Of a DNA stretch of 64,000 nucleotides, positions 1 to 8,798 are shown in pieces; position 1 is the stretch's first letter, and every line of letters begins with the position of its first letter. The DNA is from Akkermansia muciniphila (GTDB lineage Bacteria > Verrucomicrobiota > Verrucomicrobiia > Verrucomicrobiales > Akkermansiaceae). Both the position numbers and the translations under genes were made by a program. A model generated the notes under the pieces. The model searched no databases and was not told the DNA's origin. It was given only the letters and a program-made list of their open reading frames with translations. The stretch covers positions 830,596 to 894,595 of the forward strand of contig NZ_PJKB01000001.1 of the NCBI RefSeq assembly GCF_002884975.1, in the 5' to 3' direction.

Positions 1-1
1 C

Positions 2-634
2 ATCGGCGTAGCCATGGGGAACGTGACCAAGGGCATCCCGCTGGACGACCAGGGCAACTTCACCGGAACCTTCCTCAGCCTGCTGAACCCCTATTCCGTT
101 CTGCTGGGACTGACGACGGTAGCCCTGTTCGCCATGCACGGCGGTATTTTCCTGCTGATGAAAACGCAGGGGAATCTTCAGGACCAGATCAAAAAACTGC
201 TCAAGCCCTGGATCATCATCTTCACCATCCTGATTATCCTTCACGGGGCGGCCACCCTGCTGTACGTGCCTCATGTAGCGGCGGCCCTGGAACGCTCCCC
301 CTGGATTTACGGCATCGCGGCCCTGGCGGTCATTTCCATCACGGCCATCTGGATCTTCATCCACAGGAACCGTCCGGGCTGGGCCTTTATCGCCTCCTGC
401 TCCACAATGGGCTGCATGATGGCCCTCTTCGGGGCGGCCATGTTCCCCAACCTGCTCTATTCCATGCCCAATCCGGAAAACTCCCTGACGCTCGTCAACG
501 GCTCCTCCACGCGGGAAAGCCTGGTGGTGATGACGTACATCGCCATCCTGGGCGTGCCGCTCGTGCTGGCCTATTCCGCCGCCATTTACTGGGTCTTCCG
601 CGGGAAGGTCCAGCTTAACGAACACAGCTATTAA
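2..634 (+). CDS. cydB: Cytochrome bd ubiquinol oxidase subunit II, 3' part
   Basis: This is the C-terminal portion of the CydB subunit of cytochrome bd oxidase, which with CydA oxidises quinol and reduces O2 at low oxygen tension in the cytoplasmic membrane. The reading frame is open to the window edge, so the gene starts upstream. About 210 residues are visible, with several long hydrophobic segments and the CydB-like stretch GNVTKGIPLDD followed by NPYSVLLGL. cydA would be expected just upstream, outside the window. A bd oxidase suits a mucus-layer anaerobe that tolerates nanomolar oxygen (inference). Confidence 0.93.
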   Translation: MGVAMGNVTKGIPLDDQGNFTGTFLSLLNPYSVLLGLTTVALFAMHGGIFLLMKTQGNLQDQIKKLLKPWIIIFTILIILHGAATLLYVPHVAAALERSPWIYGIAALAVISITAIWIFIHRNRPGWAFIASCSTMGCMMALFGAAMFPNLLYSMPNPENSLTLVNGSSTRESLVVMTYIAILGVPLVLAYSAAIYWVFRGKVQLNEHSY

Positions 635-700
635 TGCCCCGCGGGCAGAGAATAGTGACCAGTGAAGAGAGAATAGCCCCATATCAACCCATCCCGCAGC

Positions 701-3466
701 ATGAACGCCTCCATCTTTTCCAGACTCGCGCCTGAAGAAATCACGGCGCTCCATGAATCATGGAAGAACGACCCCCTGTCCGTAGATCCCCTCTGGGCAG
801 CCTGGTTTGAGGGGTATGAACTGGGCAGCGGCGGCGCTCCGCAGGAACGCGGGAACACCGGAAACGGCACGGACGCCTCCCCCTACACCGTGCCGCCGGA
901 AAGCGCGGAATGCCGCGGGCGCGTCAACCAGCTTATCCGGGCGTACCGGGTCATGGGGCACCAGTGCTCCCACTTCAATCCCCTGGCCTCCCCGGACAAG
1001 GCGTGCACCCCCGTCAACCTGGAGGAAATGGGCTTCCGGGAGGAGGACATGGACCAGCCCGCCAACATCGGCACGTTCATGGACGGCCGGACGTTCACCC
1101 TGCGTGAAATCATCAGCCACCTGCAAAAAACCTACTGCGGAGCCATCGGGTTTGAATACCACCACATAGACAATCTGGAAATCCGCTCCTGGATTGAAGA
1201 AAAAATCAAGCTCCGGGCGAACGGCGTGGACTACGGCCCGGAGGTCCGGCGGGACGCCTTCTTCCATCTCTGCAAGGCGGAATTGTTTGAGGAATTCCTG
1301 GGCAAGCGCTTCATCGGGGAAAAACGCTTCTCCCTGGAAGGAGGGGAAGGCGCCATCGTCCTGCTGGACGCGCTCGTCAAGCGGTGCCCCGCCGCCGGCG
1401 TCTCCCACATTGAAATGGGCATGGCCCACCGCGGAAGGCTGAACGTGCTTGCCAATATCCTTCACAAGCCGCTGAAAACCATCTTCCATGAATTCACGCC
1501 GGACTACCTGCCGGAATCCCCCATCGGCAGGAGCGATGTGAAGTACCACCTGGGCTATGCCACCACGCGCCATGTGGACGGGCAGGAACTCCACGTGCGC
1601 CTCTCCTCCAATCCCAGCCACCTGGAAGCCGTCTATCCCGTGGTGGAAGGCCGGGCCAGGGCCATGCAGCACAATCTGGAAGACGCGGAGCGCAAGCATG
1701 TGCTGCCGCTGGTCCTGCATGGAGACGCCGCCTTTGCCGGACAGGGGCTCGTGGCGGAAGTGCTGAACCTCTCCCTGCTGAAAGGCTACCGGACGGGGGG
1801 CACCGTGCACCTCATCATCAATAACCAGATCGGCTTCACCACCAGCCCGGACGAGGCCCGCTCCTCCCGCTACGCCACGGACGTGGCGCAGATGCTCCAG
1901 TCCCCCATCCTCCATATCAACGGAGAAAGCCCGGAGGACCTGGTCTGGGCGGCGGAATTCGCCCTCCAGTTCCGCCAGCAGTTCGGGCGGGACATCATTC
2001 TGGACATGTACTGCTACCGCCGCCTGGGGCACAATGAAACGGACCAGGCCGCCTTCACCGCGCCCATGCAGACCAAACGGATTGAGGCGCGCCCCACCGC
2101 AGCCGCCCTGTACGGAACGGAACTCAGGGAGCGCGGAGAACTGACGGCCCAGCAGGAGCATGACATCCGGGAACACATCTGGGACGGGATGGAACAGGCC
2201 CTGCAGCAGATGAAGGAAAACCCGGCTGATTACATCCTCCCCGCCACCTCGCAGGACGCGGATGAAACACCCATCCCGCGCACCAGCGTGCGCACGGGGA
2301 TCAGCCCTGAATTGTTCCAAAGCGTCGGAAACATCCTGACGGAACTGCCGGACGGCTTCACCCCGCATCCCACGCTGGAAAAACGCTTCCTCTCACGCCG
2401 CCGGGAAGCCTTCCGTGACGGCGGACTGCTGGACTGGGGCATGGCGGAAGCCCTGGCGTGGGGCAGCCTGCTTACGGAAGACCACCACATCCGCCTGTCC
2501 GGCCAGGACTGCCAGCGCGGCACCTTCTCCCACAGGCACGCCGTCCTGCATGATTTCAACGACGGCTCCCTGTATACCCCCCTGGAAAAGCTGAACCACG
2601 GCACTACTACGTTCCGCATTTACAATTCCTCCCTCTCGGAGGCCTCCGTGCTGGGCTTTGAATACGGCTACGCGCTGGACAGCCCGGACGCGCTGGTCAT
2701 GTGGGAGGCCCAGTTCGGGGACTTCGCCAACGGGGCGCAGGTCATCGTGGACCAGTTCATTGCAGCCGCGGAGGCCAAATGGCACCAGAAGAACCGCATC
2801 GTGCTGCTGCTTCCCCACGGCTATGAAGGGGCGGGCTCTGAACATTCCAGCGCCCGGATGGAACGCTATCTCCAGCTCTGCGCGGACGACAACATGCAGG
2901 TCATCAACCCCACCACCCCGGCGCAGTACTTCCACGCCCTGCGCCGCCAGGTGCACCAGAACGTGCACAAGCCGCTGATCGTCTTCACGCCCAAAAGCCT
3001 GCTCTCCCGTGCGGAGGCCGTTTCCCCCCACCGGGAATTCCTGGCTCCCTCCCGCTTTCATGAAGTGCTTCCGGACCCGGACGCTCCCGCGCCGGACCAG
3101 GTGATGCGCGCCGTCTTCTGCACCGGGAAAGTTTACTATGACCTGGCCGCCTACCGGAAGGAGCGGAACATTTCAGACACAATCATTATCCGCCTGGAAC
3201 AAATCTACCCGCTGGCCCAGGAACAGCTCACCTACCTGCTGGCTCCCTACCAGAAGGTGCGCGACTTCGTCTGGTGCCAGGAGGAACCCTCCAACATGGG
3301 CGCCTGGGGCCACCTGCGGAACAGGCTGGGACGCCTCTTCGCCACCTCCTTCCGCTATGCGGGGCGGCCGCCCATGGCTTGCCCTGCGGAGGGCGCCAAG
3401 GCCCTGCACGCCGCCGCGCAAAAACGTCTCATCGCCACCGCCTTCGGGCCGCGGGCGCAATCCTGA
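701..3466 (+). CDS. sucA: 2-oxoglutarate dehydrogenase E1 component
   Basis: Thiamine-diphosphate-dependent E1 of the 2-oxoglutarate dehydrogenase complex; it decarboxylates 2-oxoglutarate and succinylates the lipoyl group of E2. The 921 residues match the family length. Visible landmarks are the family N-terminus ([11 protein letters not shown], then [10 protein letters not shown]), the ThDP/Mg motif starting GDAAF near residue 341 and ending with INNQIGF near 372, [15 protein letters not shown], and a transketolase-like domain with [13 protein letters not shown] near 668. The next gene, sucB, starts 14 nt after the stop, so the two are almost certainly co-transcribed. The start used is the first ATG that gives the conserved N-terminus. 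Confidence 0.97.
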   Translation: MNASIFSRLAPEEITALHESWKNDPLSVDPLWAAWFEGYELGSGGAPQERGNTGNGTDASPYTVPPESAECRGRVNQLIRAYRVMGHQCSHFNPLASPDKACTPVNLEEMGFREEDMDQPANIGTFMDGRTFTLREIISHLQKTYCGAIGFEYHHIDNLEIRSWIEEKIKLRANGVDYGPEVRRDAFFHLCKAELFEEFLGKRFIGEKRFSLEGGEGAIVLLDALVKRCPAAGVSHIEMGMAHRGRLNVLANILHKPLKTIFHEFTPDYLPESPIGRSDVKYHLGYATTRHVDGQELHVRLSSNPSHLEAVYPVVEGRARAMQHNLEDAERKHVLPLVLHGDAAFAGQGLVAEVLNLSLLKGYRTGGTVHLIINNQIGFTTSPDEARSSRYATDVAQMLQSPILHINGESPEDLVWAAEFALQFRQQFGRDIILDMYCYRRLGHNETDQAAFTAPMQTKRIEARPTAAALYGTELRERGELTAQQEHDIREHIWDGMEQALQQMKENPADYILPATSQDADETPIPRTSVRTGISPELFQSVGNILTELPDGFTPHPTLEKRFLSRRREAFRDGGLLDWGMAEALAWGSLLTEDHHIRLSGQDCQRGTFSHRHAVLHDFNDGSLYTPLEKLNHGTTTFRIYNSSLSEASVLGFEYGYALDSPDALVMWEAQFGDFANGAQVIVDQFIAAAEAKWHQKNRIVLLLPHGYEGAGSEHSSARMERYLQLCADDNMQVINPTTPAQYFHALRRQVHQNVHKPLIVFTPKSLLSRAEAVSPHREFLAPSRFHEVLPDPDAPAPDQVMRAVFCTGKVYYDLAAYRKERNISDTIIIRLEQIYPLAQEQLTYLLAPYQKVRDFVWCQEEPSNMGAWGHLRNRLGRLFATSFRYAGRPPMACPAEGAKALHAAAQKRLIATAFGPRAQS

Positions 3467-3480
3467 ACCATCCTTATTCC

Positions 3481-4608
3481 ATGAGCGACATCCTGATCCC
3501 CAACTTCGGAGAATCCATCACCACCGCCACTGTGGCCGCGTGGCACAAGAATGCCGGTGACCCGGTAGCCAAAGGCGACACCCTGGTAACTCTGGAAACG
3601 GACAAGGTTTCCACAGACCTGGAGGCGGACGAAAACGGCGTGCTGGAAATCATGGTTCCGGAAGGAGCGGAAGCTCCTATCGGGGCTGTCCTGGGCCATA
3701 TCTCCTCCGCTGCCGGAACCGCCGCCGCACCGGAAAAGGAAGACGCTCCCGCGCCGCCGGAACCGCAGAAAACCGCAACGCCGGAAACACGGGAGGAACC
3801 GGCTTCCACAGCCCCCGCCGCCGGGACTGAATCCCCGGAGCAAAAATCGGAAAAGCAAATGTCCGCCCCGGAACAGAATTCCACTGGAGAGAGCGGAAAG
3901 CCTGAAAAGGAAGCTCCCCCGCGCTTTATCAGGAAGCCCATGAGCCCCCTGCGCCGCACCATCGCGGCCCGGCTGGTGGAGGCCCAGCACCAGGCGGCCA
4001 TCCTCACCACTTTCAACGAGTGCGACATGTCTGCCGTGATGGAACTCCGCAAACAATTCAATGCGAACTACCGGGAACAGTATGGGACCAAGCTTGGTTT
4101 CATGAGCTTCTTCATCAAGGCGGTGGTCAAGGCCCTGCAGGAGGTGCCCCAGGTCAACGCCAGAATTGACGGCACGGACATTGTGGAAAACCTGTATTAC
4201 GACATTTCCGTGGCCATCGGAACGGACAAGGGCCTCGTGGTCCCCGTGCTGCGAGACTGCGACCGGAAAACGCTCCCGGAGCTGGAACTGGAACTCGCCG
4301 CCCTGGCAGAAAAAGTGCGCGGCGGAAGCCTGTCCATGCAGGACCTGCAAGGGGGCTGCTTCACCATCTCCAACGGGGGAACGTACGGCTCCCTGCTCTC
4401 CACTCCCATCCTGAACCCGCCCCAGAGCGGCATTCTGGGCATGCACGCCATCCAGGAACGCCCCGTTGTCCGGGACGGCCAGATCGTCGCCCGGCCCATG
4501 ATGTACCTGGCCCTTTCCTATGACCACCGCCTGGTGGACGGCAAGCAGGCCGTACAATTCCTCATTGCCGTGAAAAACGCCGTGGAGAATCCGGTATTTG
4601 AGCTGTGA
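3481..4608 (+). CDS. sucB: Dihydrolipoyl succinyltransferase E2 component
   Basis: E2 core of the 2-oxoglutarate dehydrogenase complex (375 residues). Residues 1-75 form a lipoyl domain with the lipoylated Lys42 in ETDKVST. Residues 80-150 are an Ala/Pro/Glu-rich linker. From about 155 to the end lies the catalytic acyltransferase domain, with the active-site histidine in SYDHRLVDG near 349. The start at 3481 gives the canonical [13 protein letters not shown]-terminus; an in-frame upstream ATG lies inside sucA. No peripheral subunit-binding domain is recognisable between linker and catalytic domain, which is unusual for an E2. sucA lies immediately upstream, and E3 is encoded convergently next door. 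Confidence 0.95.
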   Translation: MSDILIPNFGESITTATVAAWHKNAGDPVAKGDTLVTLETDKVSTDLEADENGVLEIMVPEGAEAPIGAVLGHISSAAGTAAAPEKEDAPAPPEPQKTATPETREEPASTAPAAGTESPEQKSEKQMSAPEQNSTGESGKPEKEAPPRFIRKPMSPLRRTIAARLVEAQHQAAILTTFNECDMSAVMELRKQFNANYREQYGTKLGFMSFFIKAVVKALQEVPQVNARIDGTDIVENLYYDISVAIGTDKGLVVPVLRDCDRKTLPELELELAALAEKVRGGSLSMQDLQGGCFTISNGGTYGSLLSTPILNPPQSGILGMHAIQERPVVRDGQIVARPMMYLALSYDHRLVDGKQAVQFLIAVKNAVENPVFEL

Positions 4609-4636
4609 GGCGTCGCGGAGGAAAAGTCTAAATACT

Positions 4637-4675
4637 AAGAGGAAAGGCTGAATGTCTTTCCTCTTTACAGTTTTT
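4637..4675 (+). terminator. Rho-independent terminator of sucAB
   Basis: A perfect 10-bp stem (AAGAGGAAAG at 4637-4646 with CTTTCCTCTT at 4656-4665) with a 9-nt loop lies 28 nt after the sucB stop and is followed by a T-rich run ending at 4675. Confidence 0.8.
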
Positions 4676-4805
4676 CCCGGGAATCAGTTCTTCCGGCATG
4701 TTGCTTCAGGAAAACTGGAATGAATCAGGCCACCGTCCCAGGCGGTTGTCTTTCGGCCAAACCATGGAATATTTTTTCTTCCGTCTCTCCTGATCAGAGA
4801 TTTTC

Positions 4806-4836
4806 CCGCTCTTGTAAAATCGCAAGAGCGGTTTTC
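4806..4836 (+). terminator. Second hairpin with T-run after sucB
   Basis: CCGCTCTTG at 4806-4814 pairs with CAAGAGCGG at 4823-4831 and is followed by TTTT. It may be a back-up terminator for sucAB. No gene is seen in the 4609-4948 gap, which holds only hairpins. Confidence 0.45.
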
Positions 4837-4912
4837 CGCCCCTTTTGAAACCATAGATGAAACACCTAAGGAGCGACGCAAGCCTTGGGGCAACTGAAAA
4901 GAAAATGAGAAA

Positions 4913-4935
4913 AAGAGCCCCGTTCCGGGGCTCTT
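4913..4935 (-). terminator. Rho-independent terminator of lpdA
   Basis: A perfect 10-bp G+C-rich stem (4913-4922 with 4926-4935) with a 3-nt loop lies 14 nt beyond the lpdA stop. On the minus strand it runs into a T-rich tract (complement of the A-run at 4899-4914). Confidence 0.85.
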
Positions 4936-4948
4936 CCCGTGAAAACCG

Positions 4949-6337
4949 TTACATGTGGATGGCGATTCCCTCGGAAGCCAGCATGGATTCATGGATGGCC
5001 TCCGACAGCGTGGGATGGGCAAAGATGGTGGCGTGGATGTCCTCGTCCGTCAGTTCCGCCTGAATGCCGATACCCAGCGTGGCAATGAGTTCCGTGGCTT
5101 CCGGCCCTACGATGTGGGCGCCCAGCAGTTCGCCGTGTTTGGCGCCGTACAGGGTTTTCACGAAGCCGTCCGTTTCTCCGGCGGCCACAGCCTTGCCAAT
5201 GGCCTGGAAGGGGAATTTGCCCACCTTGTACTCCACGCCCGCTTCCTTGAGGGCGCGTTCCGTTTTACCCACGGAAGCCACCTGCGGGTAGCAGTACGTG
5301 CAGCTGGGGAAGAAGCCGACCTGCCTGGGCTGGTAGTCCGGATTAAACATGCCTTCCACGGCCTGCACAGCTTCAAAGGTGGCCGTATGCGCCAGCAGCA
5401 CGCCGCCGATCACGTCGCCCGCCGCGTAAACGCCGGGAATGGATGTGGCGTAACGGTCATTCACCTTGATGAATCCCTTTTCCGTCAGCTCCAGGCCGGG
5501 AGCGGCGGGAACGACCGGCTTCACGCCGATGGCCACCAGGCAGACGTCCGCCGTGATTTCCTCTTCCTGTCCCTTGCTGTTTTTCACGTTGGCCTTGACC
5601 TTGCCGTCGCAGGTTTCCGTGACGGATTCCACGGAGGCTCCCGTCATGACCTTGATGCCCTGCTTCTTGAACGCGCGTTCCAGCGTCTGGCAGGAGTCGT
5701 CGTCTTCATTGGGAAGCATGCGCGGAAGCGCTTCAATGAGCGTTACCTTGGTGCCGAAGGAGTTGTAAATGTAGGCGAATTCCGTGCCAATGGCGCCGGA
5801 ACCGATGATGACCATGCTTTCAGGCCGCTTTTCCAGCACCATGGCTTCCTTGGAACCGATGATGGTGGTGCCGTTGAGGGGCAGGCTGGGCACCGTGCGG
5901 GTGACGCAGCCGGTGCTGATCAGGATGTTTTTCCCTTCCAGAACGCTCGTCGTTCCGTCGGCGGCCTTCACTTCCACCTTGCCGGGGGCAATGATGGAGG
6001 CTTCTCCCGTAACGGAGTCCACCTTGTTTTTCTTAAACAGGAAACCCACGCCGCCGGCCAGGCGGTCGCTGACCTTGCGGGAACGGCCGATCACCTCGCT
6101 CCAGTCCACGCTGACGCCTTCCACCGTCATGCCGAATTCCTTGGCCCGGGCCGTCACGGTCAGGTAGGCCTCCGCATTTTTCAGAAGCGCCTTGGTGGGG
6201 ATGCAACCCCAGTTCAAACAGGTGCCCCCTACCCGGTCGTGTTCCACGCACACCACGGATTTTCCCAGCTGGGCGGCGCGGATGGCGCCCACATAGCCGG
6301 CAGGGCCTCCACCAATGACGATGAGATCATATTGCAT
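4949..6337 (-). CDS. lpdA: Dihydrolipoyl dehydrogenase (E3)
   Basis: FAD/NAD flavoprotein that reoxidises the dihydrolipoyl groups of 2-oxoacid dehydrogenases and the glycine cleavage system. The 462 residues show the N-terminal FAD fold (MQYDLIVIGGGPAGYVGA), the redox-active disulfide in GGTCLNWGCIPTKAL, a second Rossmann motif (MVIIGSGAIGTEFA), and the C-terminal dimerisation domain with FAHPTLSEAIHESM holding the catalytic His. The start at 6337 is chosen because it gives the canonical N-terminus; the frame is open for 27 further codons upstream without family similarity. It is convergent with sucAB and probably supplies its E3. Confidence 0.96.
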   Translation of the reverse strand: MQYDLIVIGGGPAGYVGAIRAAQLGKSVVCVEHDRVGGTCLNWGCIPTKALLKNAEAYLTVTARAKEFGMTVEGVSVDWSEVIGRSRKVSDRLAGGVGFLFKKNKVDSVTGEASIIAPGKVEVKAADGTTSVLEGKNILISTGCVTRTVPSLPLNGTTIIGSKEAMVLEKRPESMVIIGSGAIGTEFAYIYNSFGTKVTLIEALPRMLPNEDDDSCQTLERAFKKQGIKVMTGASVESVTETCDGKVKANVKNSKGQEEEITADVCLVAIGVKPVVPAAPGLELTEKGFIKVNDRYATSIPGVYAAGDVIGGVLLAHTATFEAVQAVEGMFNPDYQPRQVGFFPSCTYCYPQVASVGKTERALKEAGVEYKVGKFPFQAIGKAVAAGETDGFVKTLYGAKHGELLGAHIVGPEATELIATLGIGIQAELTDEDIHATIFAHPTLSEAIHESMLASEGIAIHM

Positions 6338-6483
6338 GAAAATACTATAAAGGCATCCCCCCTTGCGGGTAAAGAAGGAATATGAGCATGCGCCGCCTGA
6401 ACGGCGCCCCAATGACAAAAGATTAAATAGAGGGGAAATGCCTGTTAAAGACTATTTTCTCTTTTGTATTTAGTCTTCCGTCT

Positions 6484-7806
6484 TTATTCCTTCCCCTTCA
6501 CCCACTCCACCAGGTCCCGCATTTCCGCGGCGGTGTCCGCATACAGGCCGTCCGTGTAGGTTCCGTGGTCGTACAGGATGTTCCCTTCCACCATGGTGAA
6601 CACGCAGTCCTTGCCGGAAGCGGCATAAACGGCATGGGACGCTTCGTTGAAAATCGGGCAGAGGTTCGGTTCATCCAGGTCCAGGGCAATCATGTCCGCG
6701 GGAGCTCCCGGAGCCAGCGTTCCCAGCCCCGGCGTCCGGAAGATGCGGGCGCCCTCCGCCGTGGCCATGTCCAGCGCCTGCGTGGCGGGCACCGCGGTGG
6801 CGTCCCCGCTGCATCCCTTGGCAAGAATGGCGGCCAGCTTCATCGTTTCAAACATGTCCAGGCTGTTGTTGCTGCACGCTCCGTCCGTTCCCAGGGAGAC
6901 GGAAATGCCGGCCCGCACCATGTCCCGCACGCGGGCGAAGCCGGAAGCCAGTTTCAAATTGCTGACCGGATTGTGGGCGATTGCCGCTCCGGAAGAGGCT
7001 ACCAGTTCCAGTTCATCATCCGTCACGTCCACCATGTGGGCCAGCACGGTGCGTTCATTCAGCAGCCCCATGTCCCGGGCATAACCCACCGGGCGCCTGT
7101 CCCCGTGCAGGGAGCGGCACTGTTCCACTTCTCCGGCGGATTCCGACAGATGGATATGCAGCATCAGGTCCAGTTCCTCCGCCAGCTTCATGGAACGCCG
7201 GAGCACGTCGTCACTGGTGGTGTACACGCTGTGCGGCATCAGGGCCACCTGCACCCTGCCGCGGCCCGCAAAGCGCGCCGCCTGCTCCCGGTACAGGGCT
7301 TCCGCCGCATCCCATCCGCCATACGCCGGGGAAGGAAACGCAAAAAGAGCCTCCCCTCCCACACAGCGCATTCCCATGCGCTCCGCCTCCCGGAGCACGT
7401 TGATTTCCAGCAAATAGGAGTCCACAAAAGCCGTCGTGCCCGTCCGCATCATTTCATACATGCCCAGCCGCGCCCCCAGGGAGACGATTCTGTCCGTCAG
7501 GCGGGCTTCCACAGGGAAAATATGCCCGGTCAGCCATTCCATCAGAGGCAGGTCATCCGCAAAGCCGCGCAAGAAGGTCATCGGAACGTGCGTATGGGCA
7601 TTGACCAGCCCCGGCATCAGCAGGACATTTCCCAGGTCCCTGCGGGCGGCGGGCTTCCACCGGGCTTCCAGCTCTGCGGCGCTCCCCGTTTCCAGAATTT
7701 TCCCGTCCCGGACGGCGACGGCCGCATTTCCGGCGGCGCCGGCCTGCCCCGCGCCCGCCAGCATGCGGGAAGCGGTCACCAGCAAATCACACGCTTGTTG
7801 TTCCAT
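6484..7806 (-). CDS. mtaD: Amidohydrolase, MTA/SAH deaminase-like
   Basis: Metal-dependent amidohydrolase of the 5-methylthioadenosine/S-adenosylhomocysteine deaminase and chlorohydrolase group (440 residues), expected to be cytosolic and to act in purine or methyl-cycle salvage. Visible features are the metal-binding NAHTHVPM, the LHIHLSES motif, AHMVDVTDDEL, and the late GTDGACSNNSLDM carrying the metal-ligand Asp. The start at 7806 gives a normal N-terminus; the frame continues upstream without family similarity. It is divergent from the barrel gene at 7954. The exact substrate (MTA, SAH, guanine or another aminopurine) cannot be fixed from sequence alone. Confidence 0.8.
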   Translation of the reverse strand: MEQQACDLLVTASRMLAGAGQAGAAGNAAVAVRDGKILETGSAAELEARWKPAARRDLGNVLLMPGLVNAHTHVPMTFLRGFADDLPLMEWLTGHIFPVEARLTDRIVSLGARLGMYEMMRTGTTAFVDSYLLEINVLREAERMGMRCVGGEALFAFPSPAYGGWDAAEALYREQAARFAGRGRVQVALMPHSVYTTSDDVLRRSMKLAEELDLMLHIHLSESAGEVEQCRSLHGDRRPVGYARDMGLLNERTVLAHMVDVTDDELELVASSGAAIAHNPVSNLKLASGFARVRDMVRAGISVSLGTDGACSNNSLDMFETMKLAAILAKGCSGDATAVPATQALDMATAEGARIFRTPGLGTLAPGAPADMIALDLDEPNLCPIFNEASHAVYAASGKDCVFTMVEGNILYDHGTYTDGLYADTAAEMRDLVEWVKGKE

Positions 7807-7953
7807 GGCACAGAATGTACCCCACCGGGTCCGTTCTGGCAACTTCATCTCCCGGTGCCCGGGGATTTCATGCAAATTTGACATTTCATGTTTGACTTCA
7901 AAAGGGAAAACTGCCAAGAATGGATCACAGTTAAATTCACCATTTATCCCCAT

Positions 7954-8556
7954 ATGAACAAGACTATACTGTTAGGTTTGGCCCTCGTGGCCTCCGTATC
8001 CGCCGCCAATGCCTACCACGCCGACAAATACGACGGCCAATTCGGCATGTCCCTGGAAGGAGCTTACGGCATCGCCACCAAGGATGCCATGCCCAACGTG
8101 GCCGGCGGCAATCTGAGCATTTTCAATTACATTGAAACCGGCAGCATTGTTCATCAGATTTCCCTGAACGGCGGCATTCTGGCAGGCTCCCACCATCCCA
8201 GCGTGCATGACCTGGGCATCAGCGGCCCCTATACCGCCAGCGTCCGCTCCACCTACGTTCCGATGATGGCCGGTTATACGCTGAACCTCCCCATCGGCGA
8301 TTACACGATGTTCTATCTGGGCGGCAAGGCGGGCGCCACGTACGGAGACATTAAAACCACCATCCACGGTCTGGAAGACGGAAGCCGTTCCCACACCATC
8401 TCCACCACCAAGTTTTCCTGGGCGGCCCAGGCCGGGTTCAAATTCAGCATCTCCAAGAGCGCTGACTTCCTGATCGGCTACGAATATTACCAGATTCAGG
8501 GCTACAGTGATCCCGGCTACCACACCATCAAGCTGGGCTTCTCGTGGAACTTCTAA
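7954..8556 (+). CDS. Small outer-membrane beta-barrel protein
   Basis: 200 residues with a Sec signal peptide (cleavage probably after the Ala in SAANA, about residue 20). Alternating hydrophobic and polar strands rich in Gly and aromatic residues follow, and the protein ends in KLGFSWNF, a terminal aromatic typical of outer-membrane barrels. The size suggests an OmpA/OmpW-like 8-stranded barrel. No ligand or enzymatic motif is seen. It is a single-gene unit with its own terminator directly downstream. Confidence 0.75.
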   Translation: MNKTILLGLALVASVSAANAYHADKYDGQFGMSLEGAYGIATKDAMPNVAGGNLSIFNYIETGSIVHQISLNGGILAGSHHPSVHDLGISGPYTASVRSTYVPMMAGYTLNLPIGDYTMFYLGGKAGATYGDIKTTIHGLEDGSRSHTISTTKFSWAAQAGFKFSISKSADFLIGYEYYQIQGYSDPGYHTIKLGFSWNF

Positions 8557-8587
8557 CAATTAATCATTGAGTTCATTACTGCCTCCC

Positions 8588-8619
8588 GGCGGCTCCGTAC
8601 ACCACGGAGCCGCCTTTTT
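8588..8619 (+). terminator. Terminator of the small barrel gene
   Basis: An 11-bp perfect stem (8588-8598 with 8604-8614) with a 5-nt loop is followed by TTTTT, 31 nt after the stop codon. Confidence 0.88.
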
Positions 8620-8740
8620 CATGCCGGGGGGCGTTGCCATGCGGTAACCAAGGCATCAGCAAACACGTGTTCTTAAAACCAGCGCATGCCGCGTTCGCGT
8701 GAAGATTCCGTTGCTTCCAAAAATGCTCCAAAAGGAAAAA

Positions 8741-8770
8741 GGCCGCTCCATCCCAAAGAATGGAGCGGCC
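8741..8770 (-). terminator. Terminator of the GH35 gene
   Basis: An 11-bp perfect stem (8741-8751 with 8760-8770) lies 28 nt beyond the GH35 stop. On the minus strand it is followed by a T-run (complement of AAAAA at 8736-8740). Confidence 0.85.
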
Positions 8771-8798
8771 CCGGAAAGATCAGGATTTCCGGGAATCC

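Noticed and set aside
758-2368. 536-codon minus-strand open frame opposite sucA
   Set aside because: Shadow of a G+C-rich coding region; composition follows sucA codon positions and the product resembles no protein family.
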